The position numbers and the translations under genes are program-made. From the IMG/VR virus record IMGVR_UViG_3300033981_001677, positions 1 through 39,797 of that record: a stretch of 39,797 nucleotides of DNA, one strand, 5' to 3'. The notes under the pieces are model-generated. The model did no database searches, had not been told where the DNA came from, and worked only from the letters and a program-made list of their open reading frames with translations. Positions within the stretch are counted from its first letter, which is position 1, and the number at the start of each line of letters is the position of its first letter. The stretch is from a virus. Below are positions 6,160 to 13,471 of the stretch, one piece after another.

Positions 6160-7038
6160 TTACTTCATGCGCAAAAGAGCAAATACTTTTGCACCAGCTC
6201 TTCCATCAGCCTTAAGACCTTTGGCAGCTTTGAACTTGTTTACAGAATCTTCTGTTACTTTTCCGAAGTCTCCATCTGCTTTGCCTGCATAAACCTTATG
6301 CTTTGCAAGAAGCTTTTGAAGCTCTACAACTTCTGGTCCTTTAGATCCAACAGACAAAACCTTGTCGTTGTCTGGATCTGCAGCCTTCTGTTGTTCTACT
6401 GGAACAGGAGCTGCTACTGGAGCAGGTGCTGCTACTGGAGCAGGTGCTGCACCGGAGAGTGCAGGAGCTTGCTTATCGCCAATGCAATACTGCCAATGCC
6501 AAGCTTCATACTCTGGGTTTGCTTTACCGTCTGGCTTAGTTGGTGCACCCTGTAGGTAGAACCCATAATTAGGTGCATTTTCAGTCATCCATGCGTAAGC
6601 CTTTGTTCCACCAATACCAACGATCTTACCTTTTGCATCAACAGCAAGGTCGATAGCCAATCCAAAACCGTGGTTAGAGGTTCCAGGGCTACCCGAAGGT
6701 GCCATGCCCTTCTTAAGATACCATTTCTTTCCTTCATAGGTTCTAGTAATCTCTGGCTTACGGTCAGTTGGCTTGTCGCTGTATCTTTCCTTAAACATTG
6801 AAAGCTGTTGCTCAACTGGTCGATAGTCACCAATGTTACGAAGCTTATGGCCTGCAGCCAATGCAGCATCATACATTGCATTGAATGCGTCTGCTGCTCC
6901 GGTCCACATAACACCGCCACACTTAACCTTCTTCTTCATCTTGTCGGTTAATTTGCCGTTACCAACCTTTTCTACCTCTTTAGGTAGAACCATTTTTGCT
7001 ACGGGATGGGTCCCTTTGTCTTTGTTTAAAATGCTCAT
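6160..7038 (-). CDS. Endolysin: M15 D,L-/D-Ala-D-Ala peptidase with C-terminal peptidoglycan-binding domain
   Basis: The 292 residues have a VanY/M15-type zinc peptidase domain (about 40-187) with both signatures: SNHGFGLAIDL (H123, D130) and EAWHWQY (E178, W180, H181). These supply the zinc ligands His/Asp/His and the catalytic Glu. A Pro-Ala linker (APAPVAAPAPVAAPVPV, about 198-214) leads to a PG_binding_1-type domain (VGSKGPEVVELQKLLA...DGDFGKVTEDSVNKFKAAKGL). There is no signal peptide, so export would need a holin. GGAG precedes the ATG. It lies between a terminator/promoter block upstream and a small TM protein downstream. It would cut peptide stems of host peptidoglycan at lysis. Confidence 0.93.
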   Translation of the reverse strand: MSILNKDKGTHPVAKMVLPKEVEKVGNGKLTDKMKKKVKCGGVMWTGAADAFNAMYDAALAAGHKLRNIGDYRPVEQQLSMFKERYSDKPTDRKPEITRTYEGKKWYLKKGMAPSGSPGTSNHGFGLAIDLAVDAKGKIVGIGGTKAYAWMTENAPNYGFYLQGAPTKPDGKANPEYEAWHWQYCIGDKQAPALSGAAPAPVAAPAPVAAPVPVEQQKAADPDNDKVLSVGSKGPEVVELQKLLAKHKVYAGKADGDFGKVTEDSVNKFKAAKGLKADGRAGAKVFALLRMK

Positions 7039-7060
7039 TATTCTCCTTGGTTTGACTCTC

Positions 7061-7072
7061 TATTATAGTAAT
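7061..7072 (-). promoter_or_regulatory. Candidate promoter -10 region (ATTACTATAATA)
   Basis: Minus-strand ATTACTATAATA sits 23 nt upstream of the endolysin ATG and directly downstream of the 7097-7118 terminator. It is the member of the GTTACTATAA family closest to a consensus TATAAT. Confidence 0.5.
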
Positions 7073-7096
7073 AGATTCTTCGCCAGAAAAAACTTA

Positions 7097-7118
7097 GCCC
7101 CCCATTTTACTGGGGGGC
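7097..7118 (-). terminator. Intrinsic terminator (GC stem plus T6 tract)
   Basis: An 8-bp stem, GCCCCCCA/TGGGGGGC, with a 6-nt loop is followed on the minus strand by TAAGTTTTTT. This is a canonical Rho-independent terminator that ends transcripts from the glycan cassette or from the 7154/7197 promoters before the endolysin operon. Confidence 0.85.
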
Positions 7119-7153
7119 CTCGTAGCTCTTTACTGTCGGTTTCCGTGATATTT

Positions 7154-7162
7154 ATTATACCA
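7154..7162 (-). promoter_or_regulatory. Extended -10 promoter (TGGTATAAT)
   Basis: TGGTATAAT on the minus strand would start a roughly 57-nt RNA (containing GAGCTACGAGGCC) that ends at the 7097-7118 terminator. There is no ORF in between, so the product would be a small RNA or a regulated leader. Confidence 0.4.
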
Positions 7163-7196
7163 CATCCACCTTCAGCGCATCTGACTTCGTAGAAAT

Positions 7197-7205
7197 ATTA
7201 TACCA
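7197..7205 (-). promoter_or_regulatory. Second copy of the extended -10 (TGGTATAAT)
   Basis: The same nine bases recur 43 bases further upstream in the 201-base non-coding gap 7039-7239, extended to a shared GTGGTATAATA. This copy overlaps a CCACC/GGTGG mini-hairpin at 7203-7217, just after the stop of the 7240 gene. Two identical boxes in one gap favour real promoters. Confidence 0.4.
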
Positions 7206-7239
7206 CCTTATTGGTGGAAAAGGCAACTTGTTTGTCGTT

Positions 7240-7923
7240 TTAAGAAATGCCTAAGGAAGCTTTTATTTTAACAATATCATTATCCATATGATTATGCAGA
7301 TAGTTTTCCCATTCTGCGCCATCAATTGAATATCTTTCTGGGGTATTTGTTTCAGAATATGATGCGTCCATATCTGATTTTCCAACAGAGTAATGAAGGT
7401 GTTCTATTATTACATTAGGACAGTATGTAATTGCTTCAAGCTTTAGCCCTACTTGCATCCAAAAATCATCAGCATATAGGTGCTTCTTTGGGTGGATAGG
7501 AAGAACCATGTTCCCATCAAGTGGTTTGATTATATTAGTGGAGAACATAACAGCGGTGCAAAGTTTTTCTCCCTGCAGGAGATCATCGCCGTAAGAAAAT
7601 CCATACCCTCTTTTTTCTATTGGTTCTAATAAAATCTGATCCCAGTTTTTTGTTCTAATCCTATGATCATCTCCCATGAAGGCAAAGTACTCGTAGTCGT
7701 TGAAGTATTTTTGCGAGATTAGATTCATTGTCTGAGGAGCATACACCCTAGGACCAACCTCATACATTGCTCCATCAATTCTTTCGTAATTGTGCTCATC
7801 ATCTTCATCTAGACCAAAGACTATGTCACAGTCAAAAGAGTTTTCCATATATGTGCTATAAAGCTCTTTGACTTTATCCGGCCTACCTCTAGTAGGAACA
7901 ATTAACAACACTTTTTTATTCAT
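7240..7923 (-). CDS. Glycosyltransferase-like protein (GT-A fold)
   Basis: The 227 residues begin with the GT-A type start MNKKVLLIVPTRGRPDKVKELY and carry an acidic DVxxGLDEDDE-like strand and FAFMGDDHRIRTKNWD, where the Asp-Asp pair would bind metal and nucleotide-sugar. A later HLHYSVGKSD segment may contribute a ligand. It lacks a membrane segment and is shorter than average GT2 enzymes. It is the last gene of the glycan cassette; its ATG abuts the stop of the FkbM methyltransferase. Donor and acceptor cannot be inferred. Confidence 0.7.
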   Translation of the reverse strand: MNKKVLLIVPTRGRPDKVKELYSTYMENSFDCDIVFGLDEDDEHNYERIDGAMYEVGPRVYAPQTMNLISQKYFNDYEYFAFMGDDHRIRTKNWDQILLEPIEKRGYGFSYGDDLLQGEKLCTAVMFSTNIIKPLDGNMVLPIHPKKHLYADDFWMQVGLKLEAITYCPNVIIEHLHYSVGKSDMDASYSETNTPERYSIDGAEWENYLHNHMDNDIVKIKASLGIS

Positions 7924-8577
7924 TTATTTTATCTCCGCATTTATGTACCAATCATCCCATTCTGATATGGAATCGAATATTCTTATAAAATTTTTCTCTT
8001 CTAGAAAATTCTTTATCTTTTCTCTGTTATCAGAATAGTTATGCTCAACCGTAATAATGTTTATGTGTCTAGAGAAATCATATTCTTTTATAATATCAAA
8101 TTCAGACCCTTCTGTGTCCATTGATAGATAATCAATTATAGCAGGTGCCGAAAAGTTATTTAAAAGATCAGATAAAGATATAGTTTCGACCTCATATGTG
8201 AGTCCATTGATCCTACTTACAGAATGTAAATCAGATTCTTTATATGAAGATATTGTAGAGAGCTCTTCATGTTCAGATTCAAAGAAACTAATTACATCTC
8301 CGCTTTTACTGTAAACGCATTTGTCAACGATAGTACATTTTCTATTAGCACTTAGTCTATCTTTATAAACTCTAGCTGGTTCGCATAAGATACCTGACCA
8401 GCCATAGTCTTTTTCTAGCAGAAAAGTGTTAGATATATTAACGCCATCAGCTGCACCAAATTCAATAAAATATCCATCTCTCTTATTCTTTAGGGCCCAT
8501 AGGACTAGTGCATCTTGGCCTAGTTGAGAATTAATATTAAATTCTTTTTTAAAACTAATAAAATCATTTATATTCAT
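7924..8577 (-). CDS. FkbM-family methyltransferase
   Basis: The 217-residue SAM-dependent methyltransferase of the FkbM type (Methyltransf_21) begins with the family-typical SQLGQDALVLW. It has the SAM-binding motif GYFIEFGAADGVNISNT (about 35-51), a second acidic site in CEPARVY, and IDYLSMDTEGSEFDIIKEYDF, the conserved 'DTEGxE' post-motif. FkbM enzymes O-methylate sugars and other hydroxyls, which agrees with its place between two glycosyltransferases. It is co-directional and tightly linked to both neighbours. Confidence 0.88.
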   Translation of the reverse strand: MNINDFISFKKEFNINSQLGQDALVLWALKNKRDGYFIEFGAADGVNISNTFLLEKDYGWSGILCEPARVYKDRLSANRKCTIVDKCVYSKSGDVISFFESEHEELSTISSYKESDLHSVSRINGLTYEVETISLSDLLNNFSAPAIIDYLSMDTEGSEFDIIKEYDFSRHINIITVEHNYSDNREKIKNFLEEKNFIRIFDSISEWDDWYINAEIK

Positions 8578-8592
8578 TTACTTTTTAACAAT

Positions 8593-9372
8593 CTAAACAT
8601 AAAACCCCGGATGCTTATTCAAAACATATTCCTTTGATTTTTCCATATTACTAAACCAATTTGGATTGCTATTTCTAATAGTGGAACTTTCAAGTGCCTG
8701 TTGTTGAGATGCAACCCAGTTAACTGAATTACTTGCATCTGCAAATCTCCAAAACTGAAAAGTAAAACCCTGTTTTGCGCACCTTAATGTGTGCTCTAGG
8801 TGTTCCCAGCTATTATAGCACAAAGCTTCATCCATTAAACCAACTTCTTCAATGCATTTCTTAGTGTAGAACGAGTATGATCCACAGCATGCTGTAAAAA
8901 CGTCTATTCCATCGACTACTAGATCAGACTCACCAATCTCAGTAAGATCGCTAACAGCTAATGGAGAAGTATTCATGGGACTGTGATGGGCATAGTTAAA
9001 ATGTTGAACATTGCTTTTTATCGAAACATCTATGTAACCAGTCACAGCTTTTTCGTCGATAATTTGCATGTCGTTTTCCATTAAAAATATATAATCACAA
9101 TTTTTATCTATAATTTTTTTTAGACAATTATTTTTTGTTACTGCAACGCTTTTATTTGTTTCGTTGATTATGTATTCGTATTCAAAATTAAAATTAAATT
9201 CATTAAGTATCTGATGTATTTCATCTCTATGTATTTCAGATGCATCGTCGCATACTACCAAATAGTCAACAACACCACTTAGCTTATCTGCAACACTAGC
9301 TAAGGCTGTTCTTAAATATTCAGGACGTTCATGAGTGGGTATACCAACCCCAACTTTTTTATTTAAATACAT
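8593..9372 (-). CDS. Family 2 glycosyltransferase
   Basis: The 259 residues start VGVGIPTHERPEYLRTALASV, the nucleotide-binding strand of GT2 enzymes. VVCDDASEI follows and the DxD-like site is FLMENDMQII (about 115). The second half (CCGSYSFYTKKCIEEVGLMDEAL) contains the typical aromatic acceptor-site region with an acidic SWEHLEHT. It is cytosolic, with no TM helix. The ATG directly follows the TAA of the GDP-mannose epimerase gene, so the two are translationally coupled. Confidence 0.85.
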   Translation of the reverse strand: MYLNKKVGVGIPTHERPEYLRTALASVADKLSGVVDYLVVCDDASEIHRDEIHQILNEFNFNFEYEYIINETNKSVAVTKNNCLKKIIDKNCDYIFLMENDMQIIDEKAVTGYIDVSIKSNVQHFNYAHHSPMNTSPLAVSDLTEIGESDLVVDGIDVFTACCGSYSFYTKKCIEEVGLMDEALCYNSWEHLEHTLRCAKQGFTFQFWRFADASNSVNWVASQQQALESSTIRNSNPNWFSNMEKSKEYVLNKHPGFYV

Positions 9373-10338
9373 TTATAGTTCCCCGTCTATTCTTTCGCGT
9401 ATCCAATTATATGTTTTTTTAATTCCTTCAGATAAAGGAAGAGAATAATTCCAGTTTAACTTTTCTTTAATTAAATTGTTGTTTGAATTTCTTCCTCTTA
9501 CTCCAGTTGGACCAGGGATGTGTGATTTGACCAAGTGCTTTCCTTCTATAGAGGAAGCTAGGTCTACCAGTTGGTTAATGCTAACCATTTCTTCTGAACC
9601 AATATTGACTGGTCCAATAAAATCAGAATCCATGAGTCTACGAGTAGCCTCAATGCATTCGTCTATATAAAGAAACGATCTTGTCTGTTCTCCATCCCCC
9701 CATATTTCTATAGAGTCTTGGTCTGACGCCACTGCAACTTTTCTACAAATGGCTGCGGGTGCTTTCTCTTTGCCACCTTTCCAAGTCCCTTCAGGGCCAA
9801 ATATATTATGGTATCTAGCAACTCTCACTTTTATTCCATAGTTTCTGTGGAAAGAAAAATAAAGTCTTTCACTAAAAAGTTTTTCCCATCCATACTCACT
9901 GTCTGGATTTGCGGGATATGCAGAAGACTCTTCGCAATTTGGATTATTTGGGTCCATTTGGTTATGCTCTGGGTAAATACATGCGGAGCTACTGTAGAAG
10001 ATTTTAGTGTTTATAGAATTGTTTTTAATTGAATTTAATACATTTAGATTAATTGTTGCTGAGTTATGCATAACATCTGCATCGTGATCGCCAGTAAATA
10101 TATACCCAGCACCGCCCATGTCTGCGGCAAATTGATATATTTCATCAAATCCAATTAAGATTTCATCAACAAACTGTGAGTCTCTTAGATCTCCAATTAA
10201 AAATTCATCTGCAGATGATTTAGAGAAATCAGGCAGCTTTAAGTCTACAGCTCTTACCCAATATCCTTCTTGTTTTAATCTTCTTACCATGTGGCTTCCG
10301 ATAAAGCCACCACCACCTAAGACTAATGCTCTCTTCAT
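9373..10338 (-). CDS. GDP-mannose 3,5-epimerase-like SDR enzyme
   Basis: This 321-residue extended short-chain dehydrogenase/reductase has the NAD-binding Rossmann motif LGGGGFIGSH (8-16). Its sequence follows plant-type GDP-mannose 3,5-epimerase closely: AADMGGAGYIF, SSSACIYPEH with C120, SEYGWEK with Y149 and K153, GTWKGGKEKAPAA with K192, and HIPGPTGVRGRNSNNNLIKEKL. These match the catalytic Cys, Tyr, Lys and second Lys known for that enzyme. It would convert GDP-D-mannose to GDP-L-galactose or GDP-L-gulose, a sugar donor for the adjacent glycosyltransferases. AAAGGAG precedes the ATG. A related 3,5- or 4-epimerase is the alternative. Confidence 0.85.
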   Translation of the reverse strand: MKRALVLGGGGFIGSHMVRRLKQEGYWVRAVDLKLPDFSKSSADEFLIGDLRDSQFVDEILIGFDEIYQFAADMGGAGYIFTGDHDADVMHNSATINLNVLNSIKNNSINTKIFYSSSACIYPEHNQMDPNNPNCEESSAYPANPDSEYGWEKLFSERLYFSFHRNYGIKVRVARYHNIFGPEGTWKGGKEKAPAAICRKVAVASDQDSIEIWGDGEQTRSFLYIDECIEATRRLMDSDFIGPVNIGSEEMVSINQLVDLASSIEGKHLVKSHIPGPTGVRGRNSNNNLIKEKLNWNYSLPLSEGIKKTYNWIRERIDGEL

Positions 10339-10357
10339 TTAACTCTCCTTTATAGGG

Positions 10358-11236
10358 TTATTGGATCGATGATCCATCATAATTAACCCCTCGCGCATGC
10401 CAAACCTTTAGTCTAGATTCTTCATCCATCCATCCAGTGCCATAGTCCCAACCGTAGTGGTACTCATGTGCCCACATGCACTTGAGGGCTTCAAGCTCAT
10501 TAAAGTAGAAGCCACCCCACTTCTTATTGAACCAATCCCATGATTGGGCTCCAAGTTCAGACCAGGTTTTTTCGTTGCCCTCTCCACTAGCATGGCCTAC
10601 ATGGTTAACGTAACCACTTTGAGAAATAAACAGTGGTAGCCCCATAGCCTTGATCCTTATGCTGGTGTCAAAGTCGTCTGCACCCAAAGGCATAGCGTTG
10701 TCTAGAGGCCCCATAAGCTTGAAGGACTCTGCTCTCATTAGTATACACGCTCCTTGCAAGCTAGAGGCTCTAGTGGGTGGCCTATTCTTTATCGCTGCGT
10801 AGAAGTCTTCACGCGAACTAAAACTAGAGTCTTCAGGGTGGTGGATAATATGATCTTGCATTCCTCCTAGTGCGCTGCCAGTTGGCCCCACTGCACCTGC
10901 GTTAGTCTCTATTAGATCCTTGACCATTCTTTCTAGGGACTCATTTGGATAGCTAATATCATTATTGGAATAATGTATTATCTTCTCTTGATCATAGTAT
11001 CTGTTAAACGCTGCGTTGATCGCAGGAGTCCAGTACATATTCTGGTCAGATGCATGAACTGTTATCAAATCACCAAACATATTGTTTAGTTGTTCCACTG
11101 TTCCATCTTTTGAATTGTTATCCCAGACGACAATCTTAGTTTTGATAGTCTGATTCAACAGACTTTCTACGGTCATGTATGTGTTCTTGAAATCATTGTA
11201 TGAAATGATTATAGAAAGTATGCTCTTCTGGTCCAT
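10358..11236 (-). CDS. Family 2 glycosyltransferase (rhamnosyltransferase-like)
   Basis: The 292-residue GT2 protein begins SILSIIISYNDFKNTYMTVESLLNQ. It carries VVWDNNSKDGT, the conserved nucleotide-sugar Asp segment, then HYSNNDISYPNESLERM, where N-N-D replaces a D-x-D as in rhamnosyl-type enzymes. The acceptor half has QGACILMRAESFKLMGPLD and GADDFDTSIRIKAMG. The C-terminal 60 residues are Trp/Tyr-rich (WDWFNKKWGG). It lies in the glycan cassette between the Asn/Arg-oxygenase-like gene and the epimerase and has an AGAGGA ribosome site. Confidence 0.85.
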   Translation of the reverse strand: MDQKSILSIIISYNDFKNTYMTVESLLNQTIKTKIVVWDNNSKDGTVEQLNNMFGDLITVHASDQNMYWTPAINAAFNRYYDQEKIIHYSNNDISYPNESLERMVKDLIETNAGAVGPTGSALGGMQDHIIHHPEDSSFSSREDFYAAIKNRPPTRASSLQGACILMRAESFKLMGPLDNAMPLGADDFDTSIRIKAMGLPLFISQSGYVNHVGHASGEGNEKTWSELGAQSWDWFNKKWGGFYFNELEALKCMWAHEYHYGWDYGTGWMDEESRLKVWHARGVNYDGSSIQ

Positions 11237-11245
11237 TTTATCCTC

Positions 11246-12013
11246 TTAGTTAAATACCTTGGTGGTTATTACATTGCCTTTTCGTTCTTCCATCGGAGGC
11301 ATTTCTCTTATGACAAGAACTCTTTGTATCCATCTGTCCGTACCATCGTACCTAGGTTGAAACTCCCTACGTCCGTGGATAGTGCTATTGTTATCTATAA
11401 CCAATAGATCACCAGATTGTAACACGATGTCAATTGTACATTGTTTTATGGCTGAACGCAAACTAACTAACGCGTTATTTGCTTCTTCATTTATTCCGCG
11501 CACAAAGTAACTATCGTAAGTGAAGGTAAGCTTGCCGTCTTTTTCCCCAACAATACTTATTGGTATCTGCTGGTCTTCTTCCCCGTTTGATCTAAAACTT
11601 ATGTCTACACTGGTAGTAAAGATTTTCTTTTTTAAAACTTTTCTAGTATCTGGATCTAATATTTTTAGCACATCGGACAAATTAGCATACGTTGTTACAG
11701 CATTGGGGTCACCTCTAAGACAAAACAGCATAACGTAATCTGGCTTGTAGGGGTGAAATGCAGTTTCTGTATGCATCTCCAGCTCTACTTTAGATGAAGT
11801 AGATATTTGCTGGTGCTCCGTTTTATGAACTGGAACTATATTCTGTATAGTCAAGCCGTTTTGCTCTTGTATGTAACCAACAGGAAAACCAAATCGGTAG
11901 GCGTACTTATACACTATGTCTTTTACCTGTTGAAGCGCATAGTCAGGGTACGGAGTTGCCGGAGTCTTTGGTATGTCACCAAATTCAAGGTCTTTAAATA
12001 TTATTACGCCCAT
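11246..12013 (-). CDS. 2OG-Fe(II) oxygenase of the Asn/Arg beta-hydroxylase (clavaminate synthase-like) family
   Basis: From ATG 12013 the product is 255 residues. An upstream in-frame TTG at 12025 would overlap the preceding gene and is disfavoured. The core LEMHTETAFHPYKPDYVML contains the H81-x-E83 iron site and resembles the AsnO/VioC group, which uses H-x-E and hydroxylates free amino acids. The distal block GDLLVIDNNSTIHGRREF gives H213, and RWIQRV (R231) gives the 2OG-binding Arg. CLRGDPNAVTTYANL matches the same group. Likely activity: beta- or gamma-hydroxylation of an amino acid or of one displayed on a macromolecule. It lies at the head of the glycosyltransferase cassette. Confidence 0.82.
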   Translation of the reverse strand: MGVIIFKDLEFGDIPKTPATPYPDYALQQVKDIVYKYAYRFGFPVGYIQEQNGLTIQNIVPVHKTEHQQISTSSKVELEMHTETAFHPYKPDYVMLFCLRGDPNAVTTYANLSDVLKILDPDTRKVLKKKIFTTSVDISFRSNGEEDQQIPISIVGEKDGKLTFTYDSYFVRGINEEANNALVSLRSAIKQCTIDIVLQSGDLLVIDNNSTIHGRREFQPRYDGTDRWIQRVLVIREMPPMEERKGNVITTKVFN

Positions 12014-12014
12014 G

Positions 12015-12236
12015 TTAAATGTCAACCATCAAAGTTTTCATAATCAAAAGATTTAATCTATGAAGATCATGTGGGGACATACTAAAAACAAAATCATGTC
12101 CTTCAACAGTTTGTATACTGATGCAGTGCACATCGACAATTTCTCCGCTTGATGCAAGGGAGTTAGTAAGAGCCGAGACTGTAACATTTTTGATTAATGG
12201 CATAAAGCCATCGAACATAGAGTAACCGTTTTCCAT
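12015..12236 (-). CDS. Hypothetical small protein
   Basis: The 73 residues (MENGYSMFDGFMPLIKNVTV...) contain two beta-strand-like segments (DVHCISIQTVEGHDFVFSM) and a C-terminal helix (DLHRLNLLIMKTLMVDI), but no known motif. It ends one base before the ATG of the Asn/Arg-hydroxylase-like gene and is probably co-translated with it. Upstream, GTAGTATAATAGG suggests a promoter with a very short leader. No function is assigned. Confidence 0.65.
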   Translation of the reverse strand: MENGYSMFDGFMPLIKNVTVSALTNSLASSGEIVDVHCISIQTVEGHDFVFSMSPHDLHRLNLLIMKTLMVDI

Positions 12237-12273
12237 GCACCTATTATACTACAAGATAAAGTAGTAGGCTGTA

Positions 12274-12465
12274 TTATTTAGATAATAGTATACCTATGGT
12301 CACAGCGTGTAGCGAAAAATATACTAAGTTTAAAATTAAAGCTTTAAAAGAATTTTTATTGATGTGCCAATGCATTTTGTGGTGGCCGTGGTCAGGATTA
12401 ACGCCATCACCATTGCTGCAAGGTTGGTCGTTATGTACGTGATGTTCTTTATTAGTGCAGTTCAT
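12274..12465 (-). CDS. His-rich single-TM small protein
   Basis: This 63-residue protein has a His-, Asp- and Asn-rich N-terminal half (EHHVHNDQPCSNGDG, DHGHHKMHWH; nine His) that could bind metal. One hydrophobic helix follows (ALILNLVYFSLHAVTIGILL) with a two-residue tail. The start shares one base (TAATG) with the stop of the TM/coiled-coil gene upstream, so the pair is probably one membrane unit. The role is unknown; a lysis or membrane-remodelling accessory is possible. Confidence 0.65.
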   Translation of the reverse strand: MNCTNKEHHVHNDQPCSNGDGVNPDHGHHKMHWHINKNSFKALILNLVYFSLHAVTIGILLSK

Positions 12466-12710
12466 TAGCTCTTCTTGTTACTCGCTTTTGTATCATTAAG
12501 TTGTCCGGTTAAATGATCATGGATATGAGTGTCTAATTTATCCTCTATGCTTGCAACGTCTTCGTCAATATTGTTTATACTCACAAGAAGGTTATCAAGT
12601 TTATCTTTAACAAAACCATGATCTTTGACGTTTTCTCGACGCCCTTTTTCTACCATAATTGTTAGAAGCCCAAAAGCTCCAGTAACGATTGCAGCTATAA
12701 CAAGTTCCAT
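12465..12710 (-). CDS. N-terminal TM helix plus coiled coil, small membrane protein
   Basis: The 81 residues comprise an N-terminal hydrophobic helix (MELVIAAIVTGAFGLLTIMVE) followed by a charged amphipathic helix (VKDKLDNLLVSINNIDEDVASIEDKLDTHIHDHL) with heptad spacing. The arrangement recalls XhlA-type lysis accessory proteins with the order reversed, so homology is not claimed. GGGTGG precedes the ATG and a GTTACTATGTA motif lies 41 nt upstream. It is coupled by TAATG to the His-rich TM protein. A membrane or lysis role is inferred from structure only. Confidence 0.65.
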   Translation of the reverse strand: MELVIAAIVTGAFGLLTIMVEKGRRENVKDHGFVKDKLDNLLVSINNIDEDVASIEDKLDTHIHDHLTGQLNDTKASNKKS

Positions 12711-12750
12711 TAGTTACCACCCTATGCTTTTGGTTATTTTAGCGTTAAGG

Positions 12751-12761
12751 TACATAGTAAC
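12751..12761 (-). promoter_or_regulatory. Candidate promoter -10 region (GTTACTATGTA)
   Basis: GTTACTATGTA on the minus strand lies 41 nt before ATG 12710, in an 81-base gap. It shares GTTACTAT with the motifs at 707, 5904 and 37636. Confidence 0.35.
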
Positions 12762-12791
12762 ACTATAAAACAATAACCTAGAAGAATAATA

Positions 12792-13079
12792 TTACTTTTT
12801 TGTATTATTCTTTTTTGGTGCTGGCTTTTTTGCTACTGGCTTCTTAGCTGCTGGCTTCTTAGTCTTTTTTACTTTGTCGACTTCGTTATTTACTTGCTTC
12901 TTTACTTCTTCAACAGAATTGTCTACAGCAATTGCTACCTTTTCTGCTTCTTCAACAACCTCTTTGACGACTACGTTAACCGAAGACTTGATGCTTTCGC
13001 TAGGAATAGAATCAATCAACTTCTTAACATCTTTGCCGGCCATAAGCGCCTTAAGTCTAAGAACTAATTTTTTGAACAT
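12792..13079 (-). CDS. Lys/Ala/Pro-rich histone H1-like tail protein
   Basis: The 95 residues have a basic amphipathic start (MFKKLVLRLKALMAGK), a central helix rich in Val/Glu (about 35-70), and a C-terminal tail of (K)KPAAKKPVAKKPAPKK type. That tail composition is typical of histone H1-like nucleoid proteins and of phage proteins that neutralise nucleic acid or membrane surfaces. AAAGGTAAAAAC precedes the ATG, and a TACTATA motif lies 42 nt upstream, suggesting its own late promoter. Function is unproven; a DNA-condensing or internal virion protein is plausible. Confidence 0.7.
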   Translation of the reverse strand: MFKKLVLRLKALMAGKDVKKLIDSIPSESIKSSVNVVVKEVVEEAEKVAIAVDNSVEEVKKQVNNEVDKVKKTKKPAAKKPVAKKPAPKKNNTKK

Positions 13080-13120
13080 GTTTTTACCTTTTCTTTAAAG
13101 TTTAAGTGGATTATCAGTAT

Positions 13121-13133
13121 ATACTATAGTAGC
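13121..13133 (-). promoter_or_regulatory. Candidate promoter -10 region (GCTACTATAGTAT)
   Basis: A minus-strand TACTATA motif, 42 nt before ATG 13079, in the gap between the H1-like gene and the upstream unknown gene. It is one mismatch from the GTTACTATA family. Confidence 0.35.
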
Positions 13134-13150
13134 CAAATAAGTCAAATTGC

Positions 13151-13471
13151 TTACTTGTTTTGTTGCGATTCCTTGATTAAAGAATATCTTTCGCTAGTTT
13201 CCTTTGAAACCAAGGAGAAAGCATAGGCAGCAGCTTCCTGGACTGCCAGTCTAAGGCCTTCCTTGTCCTCTAGGGATACACCATTTAGGGGCAAAGTTAC
13301 CCCAGCATAGATATCAATATTTTCAAAGTTACCTATATTGACTTTTCTATTGACCCCACATATAAATATTGGGTTGGACGATATAGATATCTCAGCAGCG
13401 TTTATCGATACGATGTTGTCTATCGGTGAGTCTGAAGACTGTTCTTGTGCGGTCTTTGTTATTTTAGGCAT
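13151..13471 (-). CDS. Hypothetical protein, probable beta-rich fold with C-terminal helix
   Basis: The 106 residues have a polar, disordered-looking first 20 positions. A beta segment around RKVNIGNFENIDIYAGVTLPL follows, then a long helix (LRLAVQEAAAYAFSLVSKETSERYSLIKE). The 'K-(V)-N-x-G-(N/F)-E-N-(I/V)-D' pattern recurs in small phage proteins of unknown role, but I cannot name a family. It overlaps the dNMP kinase stop by 8 bases (ATGCCTAA) and is co-directional. Function unknown. Confidence 0.65.
   Translation of the reverse strand: MPKITKTAQEQSSDSPIDNIVSINAAEISISSNPIFICGVNRKVNIGNFENIDIYAGVTLPLNGVSLEDKEGLRLAVQEAAAYAFSLVSKETSERYSLIKESQQNK

Noticed and set aside
7141-7239. CCACC/GGTGG mini-hairpin at 7203-7217 as a terminator
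   Set aside because: Stem of only 5 bp, AT-rich surroundings and no T-run on either strand; it overlaps a TATAAT box, so it is more likely incidental.
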